The notes under the pieces were generated by a model, which saw only the letters and a program-made list of their open reading frames with translations, was not told where the DNA came from and ran no database searches. Shown piece by piece: positions 9,251-21,576 of a DNA stretch of 64,000 bases. The DNA is from Grifola frondosa (lineage: Eukaryota > Basidiomycota > Agaricomycetes > Polyporales > Grifolaceae): NCBI GenBank assembly GCA_001683735.1, contig LUGG01000019.1, positions 1,074,768 to 1,138,767 of the forward strand, read 5' to 3'. The first letter of the stretch is position 1; the number at the start of each line of letters is the position of its first letter. The translations under genes were made by a program, and so were the position numbers.

Positions 9251-10390
9251 GAGGATGTGGAGGATGAGGACAAAGACGAGGACAATGATGAGATTTCCGG
9301 AACGTTCGGCTCTCATTGTCTCACATCAATGTATTCTTGACCGGATTTGTGTTGCCATACTCCCCTCCCAGTGTTCTCTTCATCCCTTTCGTTGCCGTCT
9401 CCCTTGATTTCGCTTGACTTGTCTTTGCTCTCCCATCATGTTTCTCGAGCTGCACTTATGTTATTTGAACTTGTTTCCTACCGATTCGATATTGGACCGC
9501 TCGTTTTCAAGCCTCGATGGCCGGTGTCCACGCTGCTGTGGCTTGAACACCTCATGCGACTTCTCACCTATCCTCACATCGAAGACTCACATGCATCTGG
9601 ATCTGTTGCAGTTTGTGTTAATACTCTGCTGCATGCGTACAGCGAAGCGCGCGGTACGTCTCTATTAGCCCAACTATCCCGTTTTGTCAAGCATTCATAG
9701 ACATGTGCATGATGTACTAGGTTAGCATACTTGACACAGCTTCCGGTATACGGATCTGCTATGTCATCTGTTCATCTCAATTTGCCAGAGAGCGTGACTA
9801 GAGGCGTGTAGAACACACAACGCGTCGCCGAATGCCATTGAGGCATCAATTCCGCTCCTATACATGGCTCATTGATATTCTCACAATATTGATGTACTGT
9901 CTGCCTCTTGAGGCTGTCCCGCTGCGCGCCCTTGTCGACCTAGTAGTGCTGCACTGGATTGTCAGCGATTACAAGCGAGCAAACACGTAAAATAGCCAAC
10001 ACCCTCTGGCCACAGTGTCGGTGATCTGGCTTCGCGAGGCGGACAAATGGTGCCTGCCTCCTCGACCCAGATCATGGATCGATCGCCAGGGACGCCGCCA
10101 CCCAGATCACGCCAGAAGTCCGTAATCCATCAGAGATTGCCTCAGGAACGAACTGCCGGACCCTGCACACTGCACGCTCAGCTGAAGATCAGTTCCGCGG
10201 AGTTTCCTGTCCCTGCTCCGGGTCGTTGACGTTGAGGTCTTCAGCACAGAAGCGTCTCATTCGCGCGACGGCTCCCTGCGCTCGCCGTGCTCAGGTTTCG
10301 TTCACGAATGTCTAGTGGGTTGTGGACGCCCTCACATTGTTTAATGCGCTGGAGCTGCACGACGTCTGCTGGCCAGGCCGCGCGTGCACA

Positions 10391-11085
10391 ACTCCATTGC
10401 ACACGGTGATCTTGAGGGACGGTCCGTTTCCCGGTCCTCCCCATATATGCACCGGCTGATTTAGCTCTATCAGGTACGGTATACTTCTTGTAGGTTGTCA
10501 TTAATAGTTAACACAGACCCGCGTTATTTGACAAGGCGCATTTGATAGTGCTTTGTTGACGATAATCATTGCAGATATTGTACTGGTATATTTGGGAGGC
10601 ACCTTTGTAGGAAAAACCTGTCTCTAATCCCTACCGATCCTAACTCACGGGGATCACGTACCGCCACCAGGAATCCATCTCGTACGCCAGTGTATTCATC
10701 AATCCGTCAGTAACTGCGATTAATTACTCTTCATTTTTATATGTATTGATATTCGTTGCGGCGCAGAATACAAGCAATTATCATCTCACGATTCATACTC
10801 AATCTCCGCGAAGTCGATGCATCCCAATGCGGCGCCGAAGATGCAAGTCGCCCATCTTTTGTTCGCTCGATCCGGTTTGCGGCTTTTGTCGAACCCCTCG
10901 CTGCCCCTCTTGACCACGAACTCTCGTTCTCTCTGATTGATGTCAGTTCCTTGGACGAGCAGGGAGTTGATGGAGAGAACAAGGTTGAGGACATGCTTGG
11001 CGATGACGAGGAAATGGGGTCAGGTTTGACGAGCATATATGGGCCGACTGAAGCGGAAGCCTGTCCATCTAGATTGAGGGAGTAG
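10391..11085 (+). pseudogene. DUF6533 remnant, 3' half only
   Basis: Compared with copy 4 (31698-33381), everything from the promoter to the middle of exon 7 is missing. The GC-rich block ending GCGCGTGCACA at about 10390 is joined directly to ACTCCATTGCACACGG of exon 7. The later exons remain: ILRDG, the YF exon, the LLTIIIADI exon, and the last exon IIISRFILNLREVD to the TAG at 11083-11085. AATAAA follows at 11152-11157. Without start codon or YEY region it cannot make the family protein. Confidence 0.85.
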
Positions 11086-11629
11086 GATTGCGACACGTTT
11101 TTGGTGTGTGCTCTCTCGTCACTATCTGGTGTGTGCTAATGCTGGCCGCAGAATAAAAATGTATAATGCATGCAGGAACTGGAGTCCGTCTGCCGTCTCG
11201 CATACTCGTCCTTTTCTTGGAGCATCTTGGTCTGTAATTCGTAGAGATCCGCTGTGGGTGCTGCACTAAAGGGCTATCGCCGTGACTCTCTTATCTATTT
11301 GCTGCATTTGCGAAGTAAGGTGTTGCTGAATATATTCTTGCCATGCACTAGAGCTAACATACGATATCATCTGACTGAATATTGGCTGTGTTATGCAGAA
11401 GGGTGGACGGAATCACGGACATGTAGTATCCCTTTTCGGCTCTCACTGCGTCTGAGTTCTTACTTTTTTCTGTTCTACAAGGCCATCACATCTATACATA
11501 CACCATCATCAATAGGAGATCGGTCTCGAACGAATCTCCCGTTTTGCAGTGCAATTATCTAAAGAGTCTGTATAAAAGTAACATTCTGTATTGAACGTCG
11601 GTATATTCTGTCCTTTCACGACAATTCGT

Positions 11630-12300
11630 CATGAAGAATCCGGTTCTGAAGCAGGCAGGAATGAATATCAGTGTGCGCGTAGAGGGACGCCGAAGCAGGA
11701 AGCCTATGTGAACCAGCAAGCCCTCCGCCGGATGAAGATGTTTTCACATATTTCTGTCCGTTGTTGAATCGATGAAGGGGACGGTAGGCCTGGTGAGAAA
11801 CCACGTTTCCCATCACCTTCAGATCAGCCCGAGAATGTCGTTTGCGTTCCTTGGTCCGGGTGTCGAGATGCTGAATCGACCCACTTTCCTTGGCGTTCCG
11901 AGCCTGACCATATAAAAATAAGCAATGAATTCTGAAAGCTTGAATATAGATTAGACGGACCTGGTGTTTGAAGCTCAGCATTGGGATTCAGTATGGCTTC
12001 CAAGGTCGTGCGAAAGATAGCTTCTCGATTAATCCTATAACATATGTCTACATTCTGCAGAGATTTGTCGTCCGGATCTCTGAATCTTGCATTTATCGTC
12101 TCACGAAATACATCAGTGAGCTGCAATCAAGTCGGGGAAGTCTGGGTTACGCTCGAAATTGCGGCGCAGATGCATTTCATGTGGCTCACAAAGAATGCTA
12201 AAGGACAATTTCTGGAGTACGGAGATCGGAGCCACTCTTGTAGAGATGACATTACCTGCCGGGTTTGATTATATATCTCTTCATCGTCTCCGGACATCAG
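11630..12300 (-). pseudogene. Block X copy 1, truncated (unrecognised minus-strand gene)
   Basis: The minus strand holds coding-like stretches: LTDVFRETINARFRDPDDKSL, then TTLEAILNPNAELQTPG, then SGSIQHLDTRTKERKR and RADLKVMGNVVSHQ, in linked frames. The same order occurs at 33905-34950 and, decayed, at 25960-27000. The 5' part of X is lost here through the 0.83 kb deletion near 12300. I do not recognise the family. Confidence 0.35.
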
Positions 12301-14275
12301 ATCCTAAGGTGTCGAGCATAAACGGCGTACTCTTGAGCGACACCGCATCCGGGACGAACTCGTCCACCTTGCACGCCTGCTTCGACTCACCTTCAGCTAT
12401 ATTCTCTAGACCCTCGAGCTGTGACGATGGGCAACTCTCACTCATAGCACATCCTCATGCTGGAGTTGCGTCAAGGCACACTGACCTGGTACACCTAGAA
12501 TATGCGGGTGTTCAGGAACGCGAGCAACTCATCGAACTTGAGTACGAGCAGGGCGTCCTCGCTCTTGATCAGCAGCGCGAGGCTGAACGCAAACACCGCC
12601 TCGATCCCGTTCACCAGACAGTTGTCGTATATCCGGAACATTGTCGATAGGGAAGCGGTAGCTGAACATCGCCAGGGACCACTGCAAGCAGTATAATGCT
12701 CGACTTGATACCCTGCCGCAGAAAGTGTACGTGCAGAACAGGGAGCATTTCCTCCGTCAGGTGTTCGAACTAATGAGCGGTATGTCAGAAACGGGAGGTT
12801 CGAAGAAAAGAAGAATATAATAACCTGGAACTACACAAACGTCAGTACCAAAATATGAATGCGTCACGTTTGAGACCTACGAGTCGCAACTGAAGCTTGG
12901 GCATCTGAGGTAGAAAATGGACTCCAAGGTCGTACGAATGCATAAGCCGCACGAGGAGGCAGAAGGCTTCCCCGTCGGGCATATACACATCTGTCAGTGT
13001 AGAGCCAGCACGGTTTAGGTGGGGCTCACATTGAGTAGTAATTTCGCTACCACGAAAGGCAAGCCCTGGCAGTAATCTGACTTGTGTATCATATCTACGT
13101 AGTCCATCAGTACTGGAGATTGAAGAATAAAACTCCATGTACGGCGAATATGCTTTGAGTACGTTGAAGAGGTTCTCTTGGCCGATGCCGTGGCCGTCCG
13201 TGAAGAATGCGTGAAGTGGGAAGGTCCTGTACCCAATAATCAGACTCAAAATGCACGCATAATGTTAGGAGCTTACTGACCTTCCAAAATCTCTCGAATT
13301 CGCTTTCTAGTGTGAGCTGACTTCCTTCAAAAGCCGTACATACGTGTTCTCGAGCTCCGCATCCATAGAGGTAGACCTAATGCGCATTGTAAGGCACTCC
13401 ATTGACTAAACAGAACACTGGCCAGGTACACATACATTAGCTGCCAGATCATGTCCCGCAGTATCTTCGGGATGCCTCTCTCGATCGCCTTTGCGAACTC
13501 TTCGAGATGTTGGGACGCGAAGGCCTCGTAATCTACACACGACAATCAGTCACTGGAAACTACAAGGAACAGAATACAATAACGCCAGATAGGACACTAC
13601 CCCAGAAGTCTGGTACAAGTTCACGTTAGCACGAAACATAACGATGGCATGGAGAAACGCACCCCAATTGCCGGCCTAACAGACTTAGCGAGACCTGTCG
13701 AAATCGCCATGTCGTGCGGCTGACCTATTTCAGCAGCTGCACATAATATGATCGACAGAGCTCCGAATCTTTGGATGCAGACCTATGTATATCATTAAAT
13801 ACGGCATTAACGCAGGCTAGACGGAAGACATGTGGTGTCTTCAAGATATCTCTCTCGATCTCCGACTTTCCAGGCTCTTCAGGATGCTAGGCGCAAAGCC
13901 CAGAGAATATAGGCTAAATAATCAGCTATCAAAAGGGCTTTGACAACCAGCGTACCGTGCACCACATAATACGTCGCCTCTCTGGCGGAGGCTCATGTCA
14001 GCACGGTCCAGAAACGTAAGAACGGTAACACGTACCCCAAGCCCCTTAACACCTTCCCGGTCGTGATATATTGAACAGAGCACCTTCTGGAGCTCAAGGT
14101 TGGCACTTCACTGCTGGAATCCGGAACCCTATCCTCGTATCTTCTGTGAGCTGAGACGGAGAAGAGTGTTGCGGTCTGTGACTGCATACTCGGAGGGAGT
14201 GAGAGAGTCGTGTAGGGGGAGCTATGTTGCGAAAAAGCGAATGTATGAATGGCAGTGGGGGATATAATAGAAGCT
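12300..14275 (-). pseudogene. TBC/RabGAP copy C, C-terminus deleted
   Basis: The exon VDYEAFASQHLEEFAKAIER is open at about 13440-13540, followed by GHGIGQENLFNVLKAYSP and LPQMPKLQLRL. Lesions: one extra base just before the glutamine-finger motif (AGATTAC for AGCTAC, near 13075); a 2-base loss after FSYRFPID near 12640; and deletion of the whole coiled-coil end at about 12300. The first two are shared with copy F, so they predate that duplication. Confidence 0.75.
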
Positions 14276-14355
14276 TGGAGCTGGAGGTGTCGCGAGCAGT
14301 CGCATTCGGACACATGGCACAAAATACGAGAACGGACGCGTCACGGTAACGTGAC
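14262..14355 (-). promoter_or_regulatory. RabGAP copy C promoter: TATA-like box and palindrome
   Basis: ATATAAT at 14262-14268 and GTCACG-GTAA-CGTGAC within 14338-14355, the same arrangement as copy A but with a longer gap. Confidence 0.5.
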
Positions 14356-14409
14356 GAGCTGATCAACGTTCGATCGACGAGGCTTTTCCATTCCGCGAAC
14401 AGTGAGCCA

Positions 14410-14860
14410 CCGCTTGGATGCTCTTTATCGCCTCGTCCATTTCTTTGCAGTCGGCATGCATACATCTGCCCAACGTCACCAAGTTGCAGCTAGAGTGCAG
14501 GCCATCTGTTTATCACCTGCATGGAACTGACACGCGCAATTGCCTACATCCAGCTTTATCCGTCCCTCACGCTCTATCAGAACGCATGGATCGGCGTCCT
14601 GTCCATCACCCACCGTCTCACCGTACGACCGTGCTCTCCAAACGCTCTTCCCAAATCCTTCACCAGGCGAGGCCATCCGTCTCGTAGTGATAGTGAAAAA
14701 TACAAGATTCCTGCCAAGAGCATCCTCACGGCTCTGCACTCGATCATGTAGCGTAACATCTGCTTGACCGCGGAGGAAATGGGACAGGTTGATCGGGGCG
14801 TCAAGGGGGAAAAAAGGTACGAACCACCAAGTTGAACGACAGGCAGAGCTCTGGTATCCG
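14410..14860 (+). pseudogene. Block Z copy, short form
   Basis: Similar in order to the long Z copies: LPNVTKLQLECRP, AWIGVLSITHR, KSILTALHSIM, then a GKKGTNHQ-like end. The reading changes frame several times. It belongs to the short-form group with 29410-29970 and 37510-38060. Confidence 0.3.
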
Positions 14861-15189
14861 AATCACGCCGGGCTAGGAGCGCGAGTGGACGGGCGGCGAG
14901 GCCACGAACGACGATGATATGCTCCAGGGCAGTGATGACTCAGAGGACGATTCATAGCCACAATCGCTACACCCTTCTGACAATTCCCTTCATTGTGCGT
15001 ATTCCATCCCTTTCGTCGTCATCACTCGCACTTGTCGTCGATGTACCGCTTGCACGAGGACACTCACCGCGTTGACCTATCCCGCGTGCAGTCGTAATCC
15101 GCAATCATACCGCACCTGCATCTATATACCACCTCTCCCGCCCCTCAACGCTCGCGTTCTACTGCGCTCGTATATCGTCACTGTATTGT

Positions 15190-15520
15190 TACATTGGATC
15201 TCATTGATATCGTCCTGCCTGCCGTATCCAGTCACGACGCGGCATGCAGGTACTACTTGTACAGACTCGTCTTAAATGCAATCCAGCGCGGACATGTGCA
15301 ACGACGTCTTCCTTTCCTTCTTGCGCCCGAGCACCTTGTTTTAGGTTGGAAGGAAGACATCGACATCTTGCATTCGTTAGTCCACGACTGGCCTAAACCG
15401 ACATCTTGCGCATCGTTGCGTTTTCCACAGGCCGGCCCGTTCTCCACTGTCCTCACCGCATTCAATGTCGATGCCTATAGGTTGCTGTAGCCCGATCCGA
15501 CCGATCTGACCATCGCTTTC
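15190..15520 (+). pseudogene. DUF6535 fragment with nonsense codon
   Basis: GWKEDIDIL, a GT-AG intron, then FSTVLTAFNVDAYRLL is the N-terminal signature of DUF6535. The codon that is Gln in the family (RLLQPDPTD) is TAG at 15488-15490. The match stops at about 15520, where the sequence switches to block W, so the rest of the domain is absent. The same nonsense codon is present at 38580-38582. Confidence 0.75.
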
Positions 15521-15539
15521 GAGCCTCATTGGCGACCAT

Positions 15540-16119
15540 ATTAAGTATGCGAATGTCGTTAAGCAACAAAGACTGGCACACGTGTTGGGGGAGAGCTGTG
15601 CAGCTGTCGTGGACAACATGCCTCGCATTTGGGCTGAAGAAGACGATCCGCACGTCCGCCACGCCGGCCCACGCGTCACGTCATAGGTCTGCGATACCAT
15701 CACAGACTGCCTCAGATCGGTTCCGCGGAGTTCCCCTGCTCCTGCTCCGGGTCGTTGAGGTCTTCAGCCACAGAACCGTCGTGTTTGCGCGGGGGCTCCC
15801 TGCGCTCATCGCTCTCGGATTACATGGCGCGTTCTTCGGCAGATATTCTTCGCCTCTGTGCGACGAGTTCTGTCTCTCGAACTGCACACTCTAGTCGTTC
15901 TTGGATGTCTAGCGGATCGTGGACGCCTTCACGATGTTCGCTGCGCCGCGCGTGCACATGGAAATTCGCGGTAATTCGCTTGCCATATATATCGTTGCGG
16001 TATGGCGGGGCATCCCGCCATCCACCGTGGCCGCCACACATCTGTTGATGTGTGATTATTCCGCGCCGGCCAACATGTAATTTGGACTCACCCTTGCTAC
16101 TGGTCTCTGTATCTGGCAC
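15540..16119 (-). other. Block W copy 2
   Basis: Minus-strand open frame 15820-16119 (99 residues) starts MPDTETSSKGESKLH, contains GGHGGWRDAPPYRND and runs into a charged segment RETELVAQRRRISAEER. The first half is also open at 23310-23546 and in altered form at 31165-31410. It lies divergently upstream of DUF6533 copy 2. A small divergent gene is possible but unproven. Confidence 0.3.
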
Positions 16120-16345
16120 GTTATCAACCTACAAATATTGGCTGATACACAGCCTGTGCTTCGACTTCTCCCGACATACCCGTTCAACTATTGATTGTTT
16201 ATTTACCGCCGTCATCTCGAACTTATCCGTGCTGTTGTATCAGTGGATGTAGATGGCAGGCAGTGTTTAGCCTATTGTCCATCCTAATGTTGCGAACAGC
16301 GCGTGCGATGCGTGTTACATCCCGGCGCCACGAAGAACGGTGTAG

Positions 16346-16352
16346 ATATAAG
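16346..16352 (+). promoter_or_regulatory. TATA box of DUF6533 copy 2
   Basis: ATATAAG, 63-69 bases upstream of the ATG at 16415. The same spacing is found in copies 3, 5 and 6. Copies 1, 4 and 7 have substitutions here. Confidence 0.5.
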
Positions 16353-16414
16353 AGCACGGTCTCTCCATCTCTGCCAAAGTATTCAGTCCCGCATCTTTCG
16401 CACTACCTCATATC

Positions 16415-18102
16415 ATGTCCTTCGCCGTCAGTGCCGCAGAAGTCCAGACAATGTGAGTGACTCTTACCACAATCTTTCCTCATCTAATATATCCTATCAT
16501 ACAGCTTCATCGGAAACAATTGTTATGTATCGGCAACCGGTCAGTGGTTCACGTACGATCTCCAGTCAATTGTTCATTCCTGTTTGTCGCAGCTCTTCTA
16601 GTGTATGAGTACCTCATCACGTTTGATCGTGAATACCGACTCGTGTGGAAGCGTCGATTTTCGGCGGCCACCTTACTTTTCATGCTCGCAAGGTATCCTT
16701 TGCTTCTATGCTACATTCTTACCATTCCAATGCAATATATGCTGCCCACGTCAACAACGGTACAGTTCTCATCATAATACTGCAGACCATCTTTGCCCAC
16801 CAATAATTTCCAGAGTTGCTCTGCATTGATATGGTTGATCACAGCTTTGGGGCTGCTCTTCGATTTTGGTGCGCTAGGTAAATATCCGTACGATATTCTG
16901 ACTTCTGACTGACCATTGATATTCTTGAAGCATTCTCAAGTCTCCGAGCGTATGCCTTATCTGGTCGTCAATGGCAAATAGCTGCATTGGGATTTATCTT
17001 CTCATTGGGGATTTTCACCATCTCGGTGGTGAGCTCTGTTCTCGACGTTGAGCTTGGTGTGTAATTGAAGTGTAAGACACACTTCTAGCTCATAAATGTG
17101 CCCCGAATGGTAGTTGCCGCTCCACCTCCCTTTAATTATGATTCAAGTTATTTGATCTCACCGAAGCTATCCAAAATGTCAGTGAATTTCATTGATGTCA
17201 CTGATGCTTGTTGAATAAACCCGTGTGTCATATAGATGTATGTAGTGCTGTTGGCATCATCGCTCGAAGGTCTTCTCACGCAATAGTTCCAGTGGCGTAT
17301 GTACAGTGTGCGACAACAATCGCCGGGGAAATGGTTGTTCTTGCAGTGACCATACACCAGACGTACTGGCAAAGACGAGCTACCGCGGAGGCTAATCTTC
17401 GCACTCCATTGCACACGGTGCTCTTGAGGGACGGTCAGTTTCCCAGTTCTCCCTCAGTGTATGCACCGACCAATCATGCTCCATCAGGTACTGTATACTT
17501 CTTGTAAGGTTGTCATTGGCCAGCAGAGAACCGCGTCATTTGACAATGGTTCATTTGATAGAGCTTTGTTGATGATGAACATTGCAGATGTTGTATTCGT
17601 ATATGTGGCAGACCCTTTCGTAGGGAAACTTATCTCCAATGCCGATAGACCCTAACTGATGAGGATCATGTATTGCCATCAGGAATTCGCCTCGTACATC
17701 GTGCAGTTCATCGATCCGTCAGTAACTGCAATTAACACTCTTCGTTTTGATTTCTGATGATATTCGTTGCCGCACAGAATAACAACAATTATCATCTCAC
17801 GGTTCATGCTCAATCTCCGCGAGGCCGATGCATCCCAATGCGGCGCCGAAGATGCAAGTCGCCCATCTTTTGTGCGCTCCATCCAGTTTGCAGCTTTCGT
17901 CGAACCTCTCGGTGCCCCTCTCGACCACGAAATCTCATTCTCTGTCATCGATCCGGATTCCTTGAATGAGCAGGAAGCTGATGGAGAGAATGAGGACGGG
18001 AATGAGGACGTGCCGGGCGATGAGGAGGAAATGGTGTCAGGTCAGACGAGCATTCATGGGTCGACTGAAGCGGAGGCCGGTCCATCTAGAGTCAGGGAGT
18101 AG
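16415..18102 (+). CDS. DUF6533 multi-pass membrane protein, copy 2
   Basis: Same 11-exon plan as copy 1. Exon 1 reads MSFAVSAAEVQT, and exon 3 carries VYEYLITFDREYRLVWKR. Exon 3 is 6 bases longer than in copy 1, and exon 10 (EFASYIVQFID) 9 bases longer, both keeping frame, for about 370 residues. Intron 6 needs donor GTCAGT and acceptor TATGTAG, as in copy 1. The C-terminal tail is acidic (ENEDGNEDVPGDEEE). A good TATA box and AATAAA (18168-18173) flank it. I found no lesion. Confidence 0.85.
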
Positions 18103-18827
18103 GGCTGCGATACGTTTTCGTGTGTGCTCTGTCGTCACTATCTCGTATGTGCTACTGCTGACCGCAGAATAAAAATGTATAATGCATGCAGGAACTGGAG
18201 TACGTCTGGCGTGTGGCATCGCTCTTAGTTGCTTTCTTGGACTGTCTTTCGCGTCGTAACTTATAAAGATCTGGCCCACCATATTTGCAGTGCTGCGTGC
18301 CTCCGGGCTGCTAGCTGTGCACTCTGATGGATCCATATGTCTGAGTTCTCGATGCGGTGCGTGCGAGAAACCAAATCGGACTCGGGCACGCCGAGAGTGT
18401 TGTCCGACGCGTGCAGGACATGAACGTGGTGGACCTGAACGCGGGGGCGAGGTGAACGATTGCGCATGGGCCGAGGAGATGGTGAAGCGGGGCACCTGTC
18501 CTGTTCTTATACCCGGCGCGTTGATGCTCTCACTCAGATGTGGGGATCTTTTCTTAATAATTTGTTATGTGCGTACTTCGTATTGTCAAGCAGGAACAGT
18601 TCACTCGAGCATGGCACAGAGGATACGGTGTCAAGTGCTGATCCGATCCCAGAACTCAAATCTTCTTCAATGTATGTCTGAACTAGCTCTGTTATTCACA
18701 ACGAACTCACGTCGGTACCGCTGACGGGCTTGATTCGGGACCTCGTGTGGTGTACGGTTCCGTATGTATATTCTAATGTGTGGGAGAACGGACTCTAATT
18801 CGCGAAATGGAAGCCGCATCAAGCTGT
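18103..18827. other. Spacer between DUF6533 copy 2 and RabGAP copy D
   Basis: Contains the AATAAA signal, then the spacer block also seen at 190-560 and 55350-55900. Frames on both strands are short and not conserved between copies. Confidence 0.45.
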
Positions 18828-21270
18828 TTACACGTTGAGCAAAGGAAGTCCGAGAACATCCAAATTGGCAGCTCCTGGTCCTTGATTCCTGAGCGGCAAC
18901 ACCATATACATACGTACCTCGCAAATTGTCGGGATGACTCTCTCGAACATTACACATGCCGAAGAAGATTGGAAGCTCAAGAACCTACCAGCACTACTAA
19001 GTACACATGCAGAAAATGGCCAGAAACGGGTAGCGACGTACACATGTGCGGACAACATGCGGTTCGTGTTCCGCAGCGCATCTATCTCTATCCGGTGTGC
19101 GTCCCACGCGCGGACGAGGTCGTCGTACTCACGTGCGTGAGTGTCGAGCGTGAATGGCGTGATGTCGAGCGACACCGCATCCTGGACGAACTTGTCCACT
19201 TTGTACGCCTGCTTCACCTCGCGTTCAACCGAGAGACTCGAGCTGTGATGATCGGCAAGCGTCGCTCAGTAGCAGTTTCTCATGCGTCAAGGTACGTTGA
19301 CCTGGTACACCTCGAACATGCGCGTGTTCAGGAACGCAAGCAGCTCGTCGAACTTGAGCGCGAGCGGTGGGATCCTCATTCTTTATCGGCAGCGCGAGGC
19401 CGAACGCGAACATCGCCGCGATCCCGCTTGCGAGGCAGTTGTCGATAGGGAAGCGGTAGCTGAACATCGCCAGGAACCACTGCGAGCAGTATATGCTCGA
19501 CTTGGTACCCTGCCGCAGAAAATGTACCTGCAGAACAGGGAGCATTTCCTCCGTCAGGCGTTCGAACTAGTGAGCGGTATGTCAGAAACGAGAGGTCCAA
19601 AGAGAAGAAGATTATAATAACTTGGAACTACACAGACGTCAGTACCAAAATATGAATGCGTAATATTTGAGACCTACGAGTCGTGAATGAAGCTTGAACA
19701 TCTCAGGGAGGAAATGGTCTCCAAGGTTGTACAAATGCATGAACCGCACAAGGAGGCAGAAGGCTTCCTTGTCGGGCATCTACATGTTTGGCAGCCTGGA
19801 GCCAGCATGGTCCAGGTGAGGCTCACCTTGAACAGTAATATCGCTACTAGGAGGGGCAAGCCCTGGCAGTAGCCGACTTGTGGATCGTATCTGCGTAACT
19901 CGTTAGCAGTAGAGATTCAATAATCAAACTCTGCGTACAGGCAATATGCCTTGAGTACGTTGACCTCTCAGGATCTCTCGAAATCGCTTTCTCATGTGAG
20001 CTCACCTCATTCAGAAGCCGTACATACGTGTTACGTGTTCTCGAGCTCTGCATCCATGGAGGTAGACCTAATTCGCATTGATAGGCACGAGATTGACGAA
20101 ACAGAATACTGGCCAGGTGCACGTACATGAGCAGCCATATCAATCCCCGCAGTGTCTTCAGGATGCCGATCACATTTGCCAGCTCTTCGGGATGTTGGGA
20201 CGCAAAGGCCTAGCGATCTACATGCCGCAATCAGTCACTGGAAACTACAAGGAACAGAATGTATCGGGCATCAGATATAACGCTACTCCGGAAATCAGGT
20301 AGAAGTTCACGTAAGCACGACACATGGCGTTGGCATGTTGGAACGAACCTCAATCAATAGCCTGACAGACCTGGCGAGATTTGTCGAAATCGCCCTCTCA
20401 TGCGGCTCATCTGTTTCAGCAGCTGCACATGGTGTGATCGATAGGGCTCTGGATGCTTGGACGCAGACCTATGGACACCGTCAAATATAGCTAGACGCAA
20501 GACATATGGTATCTCCAGCATACCTCTCTCGATCTCCGGGTTCGCAGGCTCTTCAGAATGCTGGGCGCAAAGCCCTGAGACGTGGTAAACAATCAGCTAT
20601 CAGAAGGACTACGACAACAAGCGTACCGTGCACCATATTGAACCTCGCTCCAGAAGTCTGACGGAAGCTCATGTTAGCACGGTCCAGAAACGTGAAAAAT
20701 GTAGCAGATACCTCAGGTAACACCTTCGTGGTGGTGATATATTCGACAGAGCCCCCCTACAGCTCAACGCTGGTGCTGCGCTACCGGAGTCCGGAAGCCC
20801 ACCCCATCTTCATATGTTCTGTAGGTTGAGCCATGAGAGTAACCACGGACATTGCTTGCAGAGATTTGTTGACGTCGAGGTCGACTTCTTCTCTCATCGG
20901 GAGCCACTCGAGAATGCAATGTCATCACATGTGTTCTCCAGGTGTTAGGGCGTGCAAGCAAGAAGCGTACTAGGGTAGTCGTGAACAGAATTGTCAAGTT
21001 GATAGAGTCGTCTTGCCGTAGGACGCCATCTCTAGCATTGTATCGTTAGAAGTGTGCAGACCCTCTTCTGAGATGTGGAGCTTGTATTTGCGAACATGGG
21101 GTGTCGGGCTGTTGAGACGTCGGTCGACGCTGAGCGGAGAGACAGAGAAGAGAGACGATTGTGATCTGCGATTGCGAACGAGGAGGCGGCGAAGGAGTCG
21201 CGTATAGGGAAGCTAGCTGGCTGTGGCGTAAGACGAAATGGATGGATTGCAGTGAGGAGTATATAATGGA
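18828..21270 (-). pseudogene. TBC/RabGAP copy D, internal deletion
   Basis: Recognisable exons: AFASQHPEELANVIGIL near 20170, EKAISRDPER, DPQVGYCQGLP near 19870 with an intact glutamine finger, MPDEEAF, FERLTEEMLPVLQVHFLRQG and FSYRFPID. It continues with VDKFVQDAVSLDITPFTLD and a coiled coil. About 113 bases are missing at 19963, removing the TFPHHTFFTDGHGIGQENLF exon, and IVFRIYD is also lost near 19435. The coiled coil is replaced by unrelated sequence after LSAHV. The family is clear; activity is improbable. Confidence 0.75.
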
Positions 21271-21329
21271 GACAATCGCATTCGGACGAACAAAAACGCG
21301 AGAACGGACGCGTCACGGTAACGTGACGC
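21261..21329 (-). promoter_or_regulatory. RabGAP copy D promoter: TATA-like box and palindrome
   Basis: ATATAAT at 21261-21267 and the full-length palindrome with arms GCGTCACG/CGTGACGC at 21310-21329. Confidence 0.5.
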
Positions 21330-21576
21330 GCTGATCGATATCGATCGAATCTCCGCTTCCTCTTCATCATGCCTCGTCGTCCTCGAGAGTACTGTAAACT
21401 GGATGCTGTTATATATATGTTGTATCCGGATCCGTAGGAGTCGACGTTAATCACTTAGCCGTCCGGCGTTAACGACACCCATCACGGGGTGGGTCTCGTT
21501 TCAAGGTTGAGTATGAAGCAGTTATTTTTTGTAAAAAAAAACATTATGCAGACACTGACAAGGACAATATATAGAC

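Larger units (their letters stand above)
9780..15520 (+). repeat. Segmental duplicate (short copy) of 30629-38612
   Basis: Sequence matches 30629-38612 closely, with offset changes of about 1447 bases near 10390 and about 828 bases near 12300. These show two deletions in this copy. Similarity stops at about 15520, just after the DUF6535 fragment. Confidence 0.8.

Noticed and set aside
18780..19448. 222-residue plus-strand frame
   Set aside because: Antisense to the RabGAP coiled coil and FSYRF exons of copy D; its composition mirrors the opposite strand.
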